Source: Polymorphospora lycopeni (GTDB taxonomy: Bacteria; Actinomycetota; Actinomycetes; Mycobacteriales; Micromonosporaceae). From it: a stretch of 64,000 bases of DNA. The translations under genes and the position numbers were made by a program. Positions 41,652-50,134 of this stretch are shown in pieces. The notes below the pieces were generated by a model. The model had not been told where the DNA came from. It worked only from the letters and a program-made list of their open reading frames with translations, and did not search any database. Location of the stretch: the NCBI RefSeq assembly GCF_042237075.1, contig NZ_JBCGDC010000001.1:90555-154554 (forward strand). The letters run 5' to 3'. The first letter of the stretch is position 1. Every line of letters begins with the position of its first letter.

Positions 41652-42218
41652 TCAACCGGGCAGGTGGCGGCCGATCGACGCCGAACGCACCGCGATCCGG
41701 GCGTCCCGCCGGGCACTACGTACCGCCCGGCCGACCGACCTGCGGCCACGGTCCACCGACCGCAGCCCGTCGTCGACGGCCCGCCGCGCCCGCCACCCGA
41801 CACCGGGACGGCCCTGCGTGTCGACCGCCGCCAGCAGCAGACCGCCGAACAGGCCGATGTTCTTGAGAAAGTGGGTCTGCTGGTTACGGCGGTCGGCCGG
41901 ATCGTCGACACTCCAGAATGGATGCCCGGCGATCGTGGTCGGCACCAGCGACGCGGCCAGCACCGCCGCCGCCGGCCGGGTGCACCGGCCGGTGGCCAGC
42001 AGCAGCCCGCCGGCGAGCTGTGCCACGGCATTGACCCGGACCAGGGTGCGCGGATCGGTGGGCAGCCGGGGATCGACCCGTTCGATCAGCGGCGTGACCC
42101 GGTCGGTGACCGGCTTCGCCTTCGCGACGAGCGGCTCGGGCTTGGCCAGGTTGCGGATGCCACTCACGACGAAGATCCCACTGAGCAGGGCGCGGGCCGC
42201 GGAACGCACGGGAGTCAT
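41652..42218 (-). CDS. DoxX-family membrane protein
   Basis: 188 residues. It begins with the DoxX pattern LLSGIFVVSGIRNLAKPEPL VAKAKPVTDRV. Four short hydrophobic segments follow, including LVRVNAVAQLAGGLLLATGR and NQQTHFLKNIGLFGGLLLAA. The C-terminal tail is basic. DoxX proteins are poorly understood; some act in redox or thiol homeostasis with MDR-type oxidases. GAAGGTG lies just before the ATG. It diverges from the SWIM gene with 72 bp between them. Confidence 0.85.
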   Translation of the reverse strand: MTPVRSAARALLSGIFVVSGIRNLAKPEPLVAKAKPVTDRVTPLIERVDPRLPTDPRTLVRVNAVAQLAGGLLLATGRCTRPAAAVLAASLVPTTIAGHPFWSVDDPADRRNQQTHFLKNIGLFGGLLLAAVDTQGRPGVGWRARRAVDDGLRSVDRGRRSVGRAVRSARRDARIAVRSASIGRHLPG

Positions 42219-42276
42219 GACACCTTCATACCCTGGTGGGTGGTTGGCTACCCACCGAACTGTCGCATGACCCCGC

Positions 42277-42282
42277 TACAGT
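42277..42282 (+). promoter_or_regulatory. -10 box of probable leaderless promoter for the SWIM-MoxR-VWA operon
   Basis: TACAGT, 8 nt before the ATG at 42291. There is no Shine-Dalgarno sequence. It is the only promoter-like site before the five coupled genes. Confidence 0.45.
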
Positions 42283-42290
42283 CCCGAGCC

Positions 42291-43625
42291 ATGTCCGAGG
42301 TGGTAACCGACAGCCGGTGGAGCACCGAGCAGGTGCTCGCGCTCGCGCCGGACGCGTCGTCGCAGAAGGCCGGCCGGGGCCTGGCCACGCTCCAGAAGTG
42401 GCACGACATCGGCCACGACGGGGGCGGTGAGCAGCCCGGCGGCGTCTGGGGCCTGTGCAAGGGCAGCGGGTCCAAGCCCTACCAGACCTGCGTCGACCTG
42501 GCCGAGCCCGCCTACCGGTGCTCCTGCCCCAGCCGCAAGTTCCCGTGCAAGCACGCCCTCGCCCTGCTGCTGCTCTGGGCCGACGGCAAGCTCGCCGCGG
42601 GCGAGCCGCCGGAGTGGGTGCGGGAGTGGCGCGACTCCCGGGCCGCCCGCGTCGAACGCGCCAAGACCCGCCAGGCGAACGCCGGCCCCGCCGACCCGGC
42701 CGCCGCCGCCCGAACCGCCAAACGCCGCGCCGACCGGGTCACCGCCGGTCTCGACGAGCTGGACACCTGGCTCGCCGACCAGGTCCGGGCCGGCCTCGCC
42801 GGCGCCGGCCAGCACGGCTACAAACACTGGGACTCGATGGCCGCCCGGCTCGTCGACGCCCAGGCCTCCACCGCCGCGTCGACGGTCAAGCGGCTCGCCG
42901 GGTTCGCCGTCGGGCAGCCCGCCGACGCCCTGCTGACCGAGCTGGCTCTCCTGCGCATGCTGGTGGCCGGGCACCGCCGGCTCGACGACCTGCCACCCGG
43001 GCTGGCCGCGACCGTACGCCAGCACGTCGGCTACCCGACCAGCACCGAAGAGGTGCTCGCCACCCCGGCCACCCGCGACAAATGGTTGGTCCTCGGCCGG
43101 CAGGACGAGGCGGCCGACAAGCTGACCGTACGCCGGGTGTGGCTGCGCGGCCGGCAGACCGCCCGGCCGGCTCTGGTGCTCGCCTTCGCCGCGCCCGGCC
43201 AGGCGTTGAACGCCGACCTGGTGCCCGGCACCGTCATCGACGCCGACGTCTGCTTCTATCCCGGCGGCGCGCCGCTGCGGGCGCTCGTCTCCCAGCAGCA
43301 CGGGGTCACCGCCGGGTCGGGCACGGGCGACGTGTCCGGCTCGACCGTCGCGGCCGCCCTCGACGACCACGCCGCCGCGCTGGCCGCCGACCCGTGGCTC
43401 GACCGCTGGCCGGTGCTGCTCGACGACGTCGTGGTCGCCGTCGCCGACGGGCGTTGGCACGTGATCGACGCCGCTGGCGACGCCCTCCCGCTCCAGTCCT
43501 CGGTCGAACCGTGGGTGCTGGTCGCCGTGGCCGGTGGCCGCCCGGTGCGGGTGGCGGCGGTGTGGACGCCGACCGGACTGCAACTGATGACCGCCTGGCT
43601 GGACGGAAAGATGGTGGCGCTGTGA
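42291..43625 (+). CDS. SWIM zinc-finger protein, first gene of the MoxR/VWA operon
   Basis: 444 residues. The SWIM motif C-x-C-x6-C-x-H is intact in YRCSCPSRKFPCKHALALLL near residue 80, followed by LWADGKLAAGEPPEWVREW. A basic coiled region and a long C-terminal domain rich in alpha/beta segments follow (RRADRVTAGLDELDTWLADQ V, HVGYPTSTEEVLATPATRDK, EPWVLVAVAGGRPVRVAAVW). SWIM domains bind DNA or proteins. This type co-occurs with MoxR ATPases; E. coli YehQ is the closest match that I recall. The ATG at 42291 was chosen at the family start, with a TACAGT box 8 nt before. Its stop overlaps the next start as GTGA. Confidence 0.82.
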   Translation: MSEVVTDSRWSTEQVLALAPDASSQKAGRGLATLQKWHDIGHDGGGEQPGGVWGLCKGSGSKPYQTCVDLAEPAYRCSCPSRKFPCKHALALLLLWADGKLAAGEPPEWVREWRDSRAARVERAKTRQANAGPADPAAAARTAKRRADRVTAGLDELDTWLADQVRAGLAGAGQHGYKHWDSMAARLVDAQASTAASTVKRLAGFAVGQPADALLTELALLRMLVAGHRRLDDLPPGLAATVRQHVGYPTSTEEVLATPATRDKWLVLGRQDEAADKLTVRRVWLRGRQTARPALVLAFAAPGQALNADLVPGTVIDADVCFYPGGAPLRALVSQQHGVTAGSGTGDVSGSTVAAALDDHAAALAADPWLDRWPVLLDDVVVAVADGRWHVIDAAGDALPLQSSVEPWVLVAVAGGRPVRVAAVWTPTGLQLMTAWLDGKMVAL

Positions 43626-45220
43626 CCACGGCAACCCCCGCCTGGACCGAGGTGATGTCGACCGCCCTGGTCGGCACCGACCGGACCGGTCCACCCACCT
43701 GGGTCCCGCCCACCGCCCCCGACCCCGCTTCCGGGCTGCTCGAGGTGGCCGCCCTGCTCGCGGTTTCGCGCCGCGCCGGGCGGACACCGGAGCGCGAGGT
43801 CGCCCGCCCCGAACCCGCGGCCGACGAGGCCCGGCCGACGGTCGGCAAGGCCGCCGGCAACCGCCTGACGAGACTGCTCGACGGCAACGTGTTCGACGCC
43901 GACATCCGTGGCGAGTTGATCCGCGAATGGCTCGGCCTGGCCGCCGGGCGCGGGCTGGTCGCCCCGCCGCAGTCGCTGCCGGCGCTGCTCGACGCCGGGC
44001 GGGCCAGCCGCGAACTCCGCTCGCTGGTCGCCGTGGTCGGCGGCAACCGGGCCCGCTGGCTCGCGGAGCAGCGTCCGAGCTGGGGCTACCTGCTGGAGGA
44101 GGCCGACGACCCGGACGAGGTCGACCTCACCGAGGAGTTCGACCATCCGTACGAGGAGACGGCCGCCCCGCCGTCCGCCGCTGCCGTCGCCTGGGACGAG
44201 ACCCGCTGGCAGGAGGGCAACGCCGGCACCCGGGCCGCCCTGCTCGCCCGGGCCAGGCGCGGCGACCCGGATACGGCCCGTGAACACCTGATCGCGGCCT
44301 GGTCCAAGGAACCCGCCGCGAACCGGGAACGGTTCATCGCCACGCTCGCCGTCCGGCTCGGGCCGGGCGACGAGGAGTTCCTGGAGAAGGCCCTCGACGA
44401 CCGGGCCAAGGCGGTCCGGCAACAGGCCGTCCGGCTGCTCGCCCGGCTGTCCGGTTCGGCATACCAGGAACGGATGGCACAGCGGGCCCGGGCCGCTGTA
44501 CGCCTCGACGACTCGGGCGGGTTGATCATCGAGCCGCCGGCCGAGGTCGATCCCGCGATGGTCCGTGACGGTCTGTCGGCCGATCCCGGGAACGGCGCCG
44601 GGTACGGCAAGCGGGCCTGGTGGCTGGAAGCGCTCGTCGCCGCCACCCCGCTGTCGACCTGGCGGGACTACGCACCGGACCCGGCGACCTTCCTCCTGAG
44701 CCGGCCGGACGCCGACGGCTGGGCGGAGAACCTGATGCGCGGCCTGGCCCGGGCGGCGGCCCGCGAACGCGACGTCGAGTGGGCCCGGCAGTTGCTCGCC
44801 GCGCCGTCGGCGAAGGCGCTGCTCCGGCCCAGCTACGGCGTCCGCCCGGCGGAGGGACTCTACGAACTGCTGCCGCCGGCCGAGTTGAGTGAGCACGCCC
44901 GCGATCTGCTCACCGACGACAACGCCAGCCAGCAGGTCTACCAGTTGCTCATGATGTGCCCCGCGCCGTGGCCGGCCGACCTGGGCACGGCCGTACTCGA
45001 CCGGGTCGTCGTGCTGATCACCCGCCAGCGGCAGGGCTACCGGGCGGATGCGCTTTGCCAGTTGGCCACCAGGAAACTGTCGCCGTCCGCCGCCGCCGAG
45101 GTCGCCGCCCGGGCCGCGGCACTGCGTAACGACGAGACCCAATACACCTACGAGCGGGCCATCGAGCGGCTCGCCGAAGTCCTGTACTTCCGCCAGAAAA
45201 TGATCGAGGAGCTTGCGTGA
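43622..45220 (+). CDS. DUF5691 protein, second gene of the MoxR/VWA operon
   Basis: 532 residues, helical, with no membrane segment. It begins MTTATPAWTEVMSTALVGTD RTG, a conserved opening of this family. HEAT-like repeats include NRERFIATLAVRLGPGDEEF LEKALDDRAKAVRQQAVRLL ARL. It contains YAPDPATFLLSRPDADGWAE NLMRGLARAAARERDVEWAR and ends with ERAIERLAEVLYFRQKMIEE LA. Function is unknown; it may act as a scaffold for the complex. GTG start at 43622 overlapping the SWIM gene stop (GTGA), and the stop at 45220 overlaps the next GTG. Its position is fixed between SWIM and MoxR genes in related genomes, as far as I recall. Confidence 0.78.
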   Translation: MTTATPAWTEVMSTALVGTDRTGPPTWVPPTAPDPASGLLEVAALLAVSRRAGRTPEREVARPEPAADEARPTVGKAAGNRLTRLLDGNVFDADIRGELIREWLGLAAGRGLVAPPQSLPALLDAGRASRELRSLVAVVGGNRARWLAEQRPSWGYLLEEADDPDEVDLTEEFDHPYEETAAPPSAAAVAWDETRWQEGNAGTRAALLARARRGDPDTAREHLIAAWSKEPAANRERFIATLAVRLGPGDEEFLEKALDDRAKAVRQQAVRLLARLSGSAYQERMAQRARAAVRLDDSGGLIIEPPAEVDPAMVRDGLSADPGNGAGYGKRAWWLEALVAATPLSTWRDYAPDPATFLLSRPDADGWAENLMRGLARAAARERDVEWARQLLAAPSAKALLRPSYGVRPAEGLYELLPPAELSEHARDLLTDDNASQQVYQLLMMCPAPWPADLGTAVLDRVVVLITRQRQGYRADALCQLATRKLSPSAAAEVAARAAALRNDETQYTYERAIERLAEVLYFRQKMIEELA

Positions 45221-46302
45221 CCACGTCCACCCTGCCCCCAGCCGTGTTGCGCCAGCACGCGGAGCAGCAGTTCGCCGACGAGTTGGCCATCCTCGCCAAG
45301 TCCGACGACCGGCCCCGCCCCCGGGGCTGGCAGCTCTCCCCGCAGGCCGTGGTGACCTACCTGCTCGGTGACGGCGACGAGATCACCCCGAAATACGTCG
45401 GCCCGCGCCGCCTGATGGAAGTGGCGGTCGCCACCCTGGCCACCGACCGGGCGCTGCTGCTGCTCGGCGTGCCCGGCACCGCGAAGACGTGGGTCTCCGA
45501 GCACCTCGCCGCCGCGATCAGCGGCGACTCCACCCTGCTCGTCCAGGGCACCGCCGGCACCGCCGAGGAGGCGATCCGGTACGGCTGGAACTACGCCCGG
45601 CTGCTGGCCGAGGGACCGTCGCGGGCCGCCCTGGTGCCGAGCCCGGTCATGCGGGCGATGGCCGACGGCCGGATCGCCCGGGTCGAGGAACTGACCCGGG
45701 TGCCGTCGGACGTGCAGGACACCCTGATCACGATCCTGTCCGAGAAGACGCTGCCGATCCCCGAGTTGAGCGACGAGGTGCAGGCCACCAAGGGCTTCAA
45801 CATCATCGCCACCGCCAACGACCGCGACCGGGGCGTCAACGAGCTCTCCTCGGCGCTGCGCCGCCGCTTCAACACCGTCGTCCTGCCCGTGCCGGCCACC
45901 GCCGACGAGGAGGTCGAGATCGTCACCCGCCGGGTCGCCTCGCTCGGCCGGTCGCTGGAACTGCCCGAGATGCCGGCCGCCGTCGACGAGATCCGGCGGG
46001 TCGTCACGATCTTCCGCGAGCTGCGCGGCGGCCTCACCGAGGACGGCCGCACCAAGCTCAAGTCGCCCAGCGGCACGTTGTCGACCGCCGAGGCGATCTC
46101 CGTGGTCACCAACGGCATGGTGCTCGCCACGCACTTCGGCGACGGCGAACTGCGCGCCGACGACGTGGCCGCCGGCATCCACGGAGCGGTGGTCAAGGAC
46201 CCCGCCGCCGACCCGGCCATCTGGCTGGAATACCTGGAGACCGTCGTACGCGAGCGCGACGGCTGGCGGGACTTCTACCGCGCTGCCCGGGACGCCGGGT
46301 GA
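45217..46302 (+). CDS. MoxR-type AAA+ ATPase
   Basis: 361 residues. AAA+ core with Walker A LLLGVPGTAKTWVSEHLAAA I near residue 84. The Walker B region is non-canonical, reading RIARVEELTRVPSDVQDTLI where the D of the usual DE is V and only E remains. The sensor 1 segment is GFNIIATANDRDRGVNELSS ALRRRFNTVVLPVP and the C-terminal lid is LSTAEAISVVTNGMVLATHF GDGE. MoxR ATPases remodel or insert metal in partner proteins, usually with VWA proteins, which are encoded two genes later. Closest E. coli relative by architecture: YehL. GTGA overlaps at both ends couple translation. Confidence 0.88.
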   Translation: MTTSTLPPAVLRQHAEQQFADELAILAKSDDRPRPRGWQLSPQAVVTYLLGDGDEITPKYVGPRRLMEVAVATLATDRALLLLGVPGTAKTWVSEHLAAAISGDSTLLVQGTAGTAEEAIRYGWNYARLLAEGPSRAALVPSPVMRAMADGRIARVEELTRVPSDVQDTLITILSEKTLPIPELSDEVQATKGFNIIATANDRDRGVNELSSALRRRFNTVVLPVPATADEEVEIVTRRVASLGRSLELPEMPAAVDEIRRVVTIFRELRGGLTEDGRTKLKSPSGTLSTAEAISVVTNGMVLATHFGDGELRADDVAAGIHGAVVKDPAADPAIWLEYLETVVRERDGWRDFYRAARDAG

Positions 46303-48908
46303 CCGGCTCCCCGATCCTGCTCGGTGTCCGGCACCACGGCCCGGGTTCGGCGCGAGCGGTGCGCCGGGCGCTGGACGCCTACCAGCCCGACATCGTCCTC
46401 ATCGAGGGTCCGCCCGAGGCGGACGCCCTGGTGGCGCTCGCCGGCCAGGACCAGATGCGGCCACCGGTGGCGCTGCTGGCCTATCCGACCGAGCTGACCT
46501 CCCGCGCACGTACGGCGAAGACCGCCGCCACCACCACCACCGGCGGACCGGTCACCGCCGTGGCAACCGTGGCCGGACCGGCCGCCGGAGCCCCGGACGG
46601 CTCCGGCGCACCCGACGGTTCCGGCCAACCGGGGTCGGGCGGGCCGGCCGACGACGCCGACCCGTCCGACCCCGACGCCCGGCCGGGTGGCGAACCCGCG
46701 TCCCGGGCGGCCTTCTGGCCCTTCGCGGAGTTCTCGCCGGAGTGGCAGGCCCTGCGCTGGGCGGTCGGTCGCGGCGTGCCGGTCCGGTTCTGCGACCAGC
46801 CGGCCGCCCAGCAGTTCGCGACCGTCGGCGGCGACCTCGGCGCGGAACGCGACGAGCGGCGCAACCCGATCGTCGAACTGGCCGAGGCCGCCGGCTACCC
46901 GCGCCCGGAAGACTGGTGGGAGGACGTCGTCGAGCAGCGCCTCGACGTGTCCTTCGCCGGTGACGACGAGTTGAGCCGGGCGCTGGCACCGTTCGAGGCG
47001 ATCGCCGAGGCGATGGCCGAGGTACGGGCGGCCGCGAATCCGCGGACCGGATCGCACGCGGCCGAGGAGGAGCGGCGCGAGGCGCACATGCGTACCGCGC
47101 TGCGGGCCGCCTGCCGCGAGTTCGAGCGGGTCGCCGTCGTCTGCGGTGCGTGGCACGTGCCGGCCCTGACCGCGCCGCTGCCGCCGGCCGCGCAGGACGC
47201 CCGGATCCTGCGGGGCATACCCAAGGCGAAGGTCAGCCTGACCTGGGTGCCGTGGACCCACGGCCGGCTCGCCTCCTGGCGCGGCTACGGCGCCGGCGTC
47301 ACCTCACCGGGGTGGTACCACCACCTCTTCACCACCGAGGACCACCCGGTCGCCCGGTGGTTCGTGCAGGTCGCCGCCGTCCTGCGCGACGAGGGGCTTC
47401 CGGTCTCCAGCGCCCACGTGATCGAGGGCGTCCGGATGGCCGAGACGCTCGCCGTCGTCCGGGGCCGGCCGATGCCCGGCCTGCCCGAGATCACCGAGTC
47501 GGTGCGGGCCGTCCTGTGCGACGGCGACGACCTGCGGGTCGAGCTGGTCGACCGGCGGTTGGTGGTCGGTGACCGGCTCGGCGCGGTGCCCGACGAAACC
47601 CCGGCCGTACCGCTGCTGCGGGACGTGGCCGCCACCCAGAAGCGGTTGCGGTTGCCGGCCGAGGCGCTGGCCCGCGACCTCGATCTCGACCTGCGCAAGG
47701 ACATCGACCGGGAACGCAGCCGGCTGCTGCACCGGCTGCGGCTGCTGGGAGTCGACTGGGGACGGCCGGCGCCGGCCCGGCGCGGCAGCGGCACGTTCTG
47801 GGAATCGTGGCATCTCGGCTGGGAACCCGGTTTCGCCGTCGACCTCATCGAGGCCAGCGCATACGGGCTCACCGTGGCCGAGGCCGCCGGTGCCCGGGTC
47901 CGGGAGAAGGCGGCCCGGTCGACGAGTCTCGGCGAGGTGACCGCGCTGGTCGAGCAGTGCCTGCTCGCCGACCTGCCGGCGGCGCTGGACGACGTGCTGG
48001 TGGCACTCGACGCGCGGGTCGCCCTCGACACCGACGTCGCGCACCTGCTCGCCGCGCTTCCGCCGCTGGCCCGTACGGTTCGTTACGGCGACGTACGCGG
48101 CACCGACCTCGGGGCGCTGCGGTCGGTGACCGGTGGCCTGGTCGTCCGCGCCTGCGTCAACCTGCCCGGCGCGCTCGCCGGACTGGACGACGCGGCGGCC
48201 CGCGAGATGCGCAAGCACGTCGACCTGGCGCACACCGCCATCGGGCTGCTCGCCGAAGCGGCCCAACCCGGCCCGCCGGCCACATCGGACGGTCCGGTTC
48301 AGGCCACATCGGACGGACCGGTCGAGGCCACAGCGGACGGCGCGGCCGGTCCGGCCACATCGGACGGCGGACGTTCCGGCGGGGCGGTCGACGGCGGCGA
48401 CCTGCGCGAGCGGTGGCTCGGCGCCCTCGACCGGGCCGCCAACCGCGACGACCTGCCCGGACTGCTCACCGGTCGACTGACCCGGCTGCTGTTCGACGCC
48501 GGCCGGCTCGACGCCGACGAGGTCGGCCACCGGATGGCGCTCAACCTGACCGTGGGCGTGCCACCGGCCACCGCCGCGGCCTGGGTCGAGGGTTTCCTGG
48601 CCGGCGGCGGGCTGCTGCTCGTCCACGACCCGCGCCTGCTGGCGCTGGTCGACGGCTGGCTGACGGCGATCCCGGCGGACGTGTTCGTCGAGATCCTGCC
48701 GTTGCTGCGACGTACGTTCAGCCAGTTCGAGGCGCCGGAGCGCCGGTCGATCGGGGAGCGGGCCCGGGCGTTGGAGAGCGGCACGCCGGTCGTCGCACCG
48801 CAGGCCGAGGCCGACCTCGACCCGGCCCGGGTCGCCCTGGTCGTGCCGACCGTGTCCGCCCTGCTGGGCTGGGCGCCCGTTCCCGATCAGGAGGCGACCG
48901 TCCGATGA
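46299..48908 (+). CDS. DUF5682 protein, fourth gene of the MoxR/VWA operon
   Basis: 869 residues. Conserved N-terminal segment LLGVRHHGPGSARAVRRALD AYQPDIVLIEGPPEADALVA LA. An inserted Pro/Gly/Asp-rich linker lies at about residues 75-135 (GAPDGSGAPDGSGQPGSGGP). The central region is FEAIAEAMAEVRAAANPRTG ... AVVCGAWHVPALTAPLPPAA with a WGR motif, then SPGWYHHLFTTEDHPVARWF. The C-terminal region has a short internal repeat (ATSDGPVQATSDGPVEAT) before the last globular part. No catalytic signature of a known enzyme was found. E. coli YehM is the closest known family member that I recall. GTG start at 46299 overlaps the MoxR stop; the stop at 48908 overlaps the VWA start (ATGA). Confidence 0.78.
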   Translation: MTGSPILLGVRHHGPGSARAVRRALDAYQPDIVLIEGPPEADALVALAGQDQMRPPVALLAYPTELTSRARTAKTAATTTTGGPVTAVATVAGPAAGAPDGSGAPDGSGQPGSGGPADDADPSDPDARPGGEPASRAAFWPFAEFSPEWQALRWAVGRGVPVRFCDQPAAQQFATVGGDLGAERDERRNPIVELAEAAGYPRPEDWWEDVVEQRLDVSFAGDDELSRALAPFEAIAEAMAEVRAAANPRTGSHAAEEERREAHMRTALRAACREFERVAVVCGAWHVPALTAPLPPAAQDARILRGIPKAKVSLTWVPWTHGRLASWRGYGAGVTSPGWYHHLFTTEDHPVARWFVQVAAVLRDEGLPVSSAHVIEGVRMAETLAVVRGRPMPGLPEITESVRAVLCDGDDLRVELVDRRLVVGDRLGAVPDETPAVPLLRDVAATQKRLRLPAEALARDLDLDLRKDIDRERSRLLHRLRLLGVDWGRPAPARRGSGTFWESWHLGWEPGFAVDLIEASAYGLTVAEAAGARVREKAARSTSLGEVTALVEQCLLADLPAALDDVLVALDARVALDTDVAHLLAALPPLARTVRYGDVRGTDLGALRSVTGGLVVRACVNLPGALAGLDDAAAREMRKHVDLAHTAIGLLAEAAQPGPPATSDGPVQATSDGPVEATADGAAGPATSDGGRSGGAVDGGDLRERWLGALDRAANRDDLPGLLTGRLTRLLFDAGRLDADEVGHRMALNLTVGVPPATAAAWVEGFLAGGGLLLVHDPRLLALVDGWLTAIPADVFVEILPLLRRTFSQFEAPERRSIGERARALESGTPVVAPQAEADLDPARVALVVPTVSALLGWAPVPDQEATVR

Positions 48909-50068
48909 GTACCGAAGCCCAACAGGAGCGGATGCGTCGGTGGCGGTTGGTGCTCGGCGGTGATTCCGACGCGACCGGGCAGAAGCTGAGGGGTGACGAC
49001 GTGGGCATCGACGCCGCTCTCGCCGCGCTCTACGGCGGTGCCGGCGCCGGTGGTTCGGGTTCCCGCAAGGGTGGCCTCGGCGGCTCGGCGCCGAATGTGG
49101 CCCGCTGGCTGGGCGACATCCGCACCTACTTCCCGTCGACCGTCGTACAGGTGATGCAGGCCGACGCGGTCGATCGGCTCAACCTGACCCGCCTGCTGCT
49201 CGAGCCGGAAATGCTCGAAGCGGTGGAGCCGGACATCAACCTGGTCGGCACGCTGCTGTCGCTCAACCGGGTCATGCCGGAGTCGACCAAGGAGACCGCC
49301 CGCCAGGTGGTCGCGAAGGTCGTCGCCGACCTGGAACGACGGATCGCGCAGCAGACCCGGGCCGCGGTGACCGGTGCGCTCAACCGGGCCACCCGGATCA
49401 ACCGCCCCAAGCACCGGGACATCGACTGGGACCGGACGATCCGCGCCAACCTCGCCCACTACCAGCCCGAATACCGCACCGTCATCCCACAGCGGTTGAT
49501 CGGCTACGGCCGGCGGTCGACCGCGGTGCACCGTGATGTGGTGCTCTGCATCGACCAGTCCGGGTCGATGGCGGCGTCGGTGGTCTACTCGAGCGTGTTC
49601 GCCGCGGTGCTCGCGTCGATGCGCGCGTTGCGTACGTCGATGGTCGTCTTCGACACCGCCGTCGTCGACCTGACCGACAAGCTCGCCGACCCGGTCGAGG
49701 TACTTTTCGGCACCCAGCTCGGTGGCGGAACCGACATCAACCGGGCGATCGCCTACTCCCAGGGCCTGATCAGCCGGCCCAAGGACAGCATCTTCGTGCT
49801 GATCAGCGACCTCTACGAGGGCGGCGTACGCGACGAGATGCTGCGCCGGGTGGCGGCGATGACGGCCGCCGGGGTGCAGGTGATCGTGTTGCTGGCGCTG
49901 TCGGACGAGGGGGCACCGGCGTACGACCACCAGAACGCCGCCGCGCTGGCCGCGATGGGGGTGCCGGCGTTCGCCTGCACGCCGGACGCGTTCCCGGAGC
50001 TGATGGCCGCGGCGATCGAACGGCGCGACCTGCGCAGCGTCATCGAACGGTTGCAGCCTCCCGGCTGA
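48905..50068 (+). CDS. VWA-domain protein, last gene of the MoxR/VWA operon
   Basis: 387 residues. The N-terminal region is helical (QQERMRRWRLVLGGDSDATG; ALAALYGG). A Ser/Gly-rich linker is followed by a conserved LGDIRTYFPSTVVQVMQADA VDRLNL, and then a VWA domain with an intact metal-ion site: CIDQSGSMAASVVYSSVFAA (DxSxS), the TQLGGGTDINRAIAYSQGLI threonine loop and LISDLYEGG. No signal peptide or membrane segment, so the protein is cytoplasmic, unlike the lipoprotein VWA at 24.7 kb. It is expected to bind the MoxR ATPase as adaptor. E. coli YehP is the closest relative that I recall. Confidence 0.88.
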   Translation: MSTEAQQERMRRWRLVLGGDSDATGQKLRGDDVGIDAALAALYGGAGAGGSGSRKGGLGGSAPNVARWLGDIRTYFPSTVVQVMQADAVDRLNLTRLLLEPEMLEAVEPDINLVGTLLSLNRVMPESTKETARQVVAKVVADLERRIAQQTRAAVTGALNRATRINRPKHRDIDWDRTIRANLAHYQPEYRTVIPQRLIGYGRRSTAVHRDVVLCIDQSGSMAASVVYSSVFAAVLASMRALRTSMVVFDTAVVDLTDKLADPVEVLFGTQLGGGTDINRAIAYSQGLISRPKDSIFVLISDLYEGGVRDEMLRRVAAMTAAGVQVIVLLALSDEGAPAYDHQNAAALAAMGVPAFACTPDAFPELMAAAIERRDLRSVIERLQPPG

Positions 50069-50085
50069 CCGTCCCGTTCGGACCT

Positions 50086-50121
50086 GGCCGCCGGCTCCGC
50101 ATACCGCGGGGCCGGCGGGCC
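50086..50121. terminator. bidirectional terminator after the MoxR/VWA operon
   Basis: Arms ggccgccggctccgc (50086-50100) and gcggggccggcgggcc (50106-50121) pair with one bulge and one wobble. It lies between the VWA gene and the converging AAA ATPase gene. Confidence 0.65.
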
Positions 50122-50134
50122 GGGAGTCCCGGCG

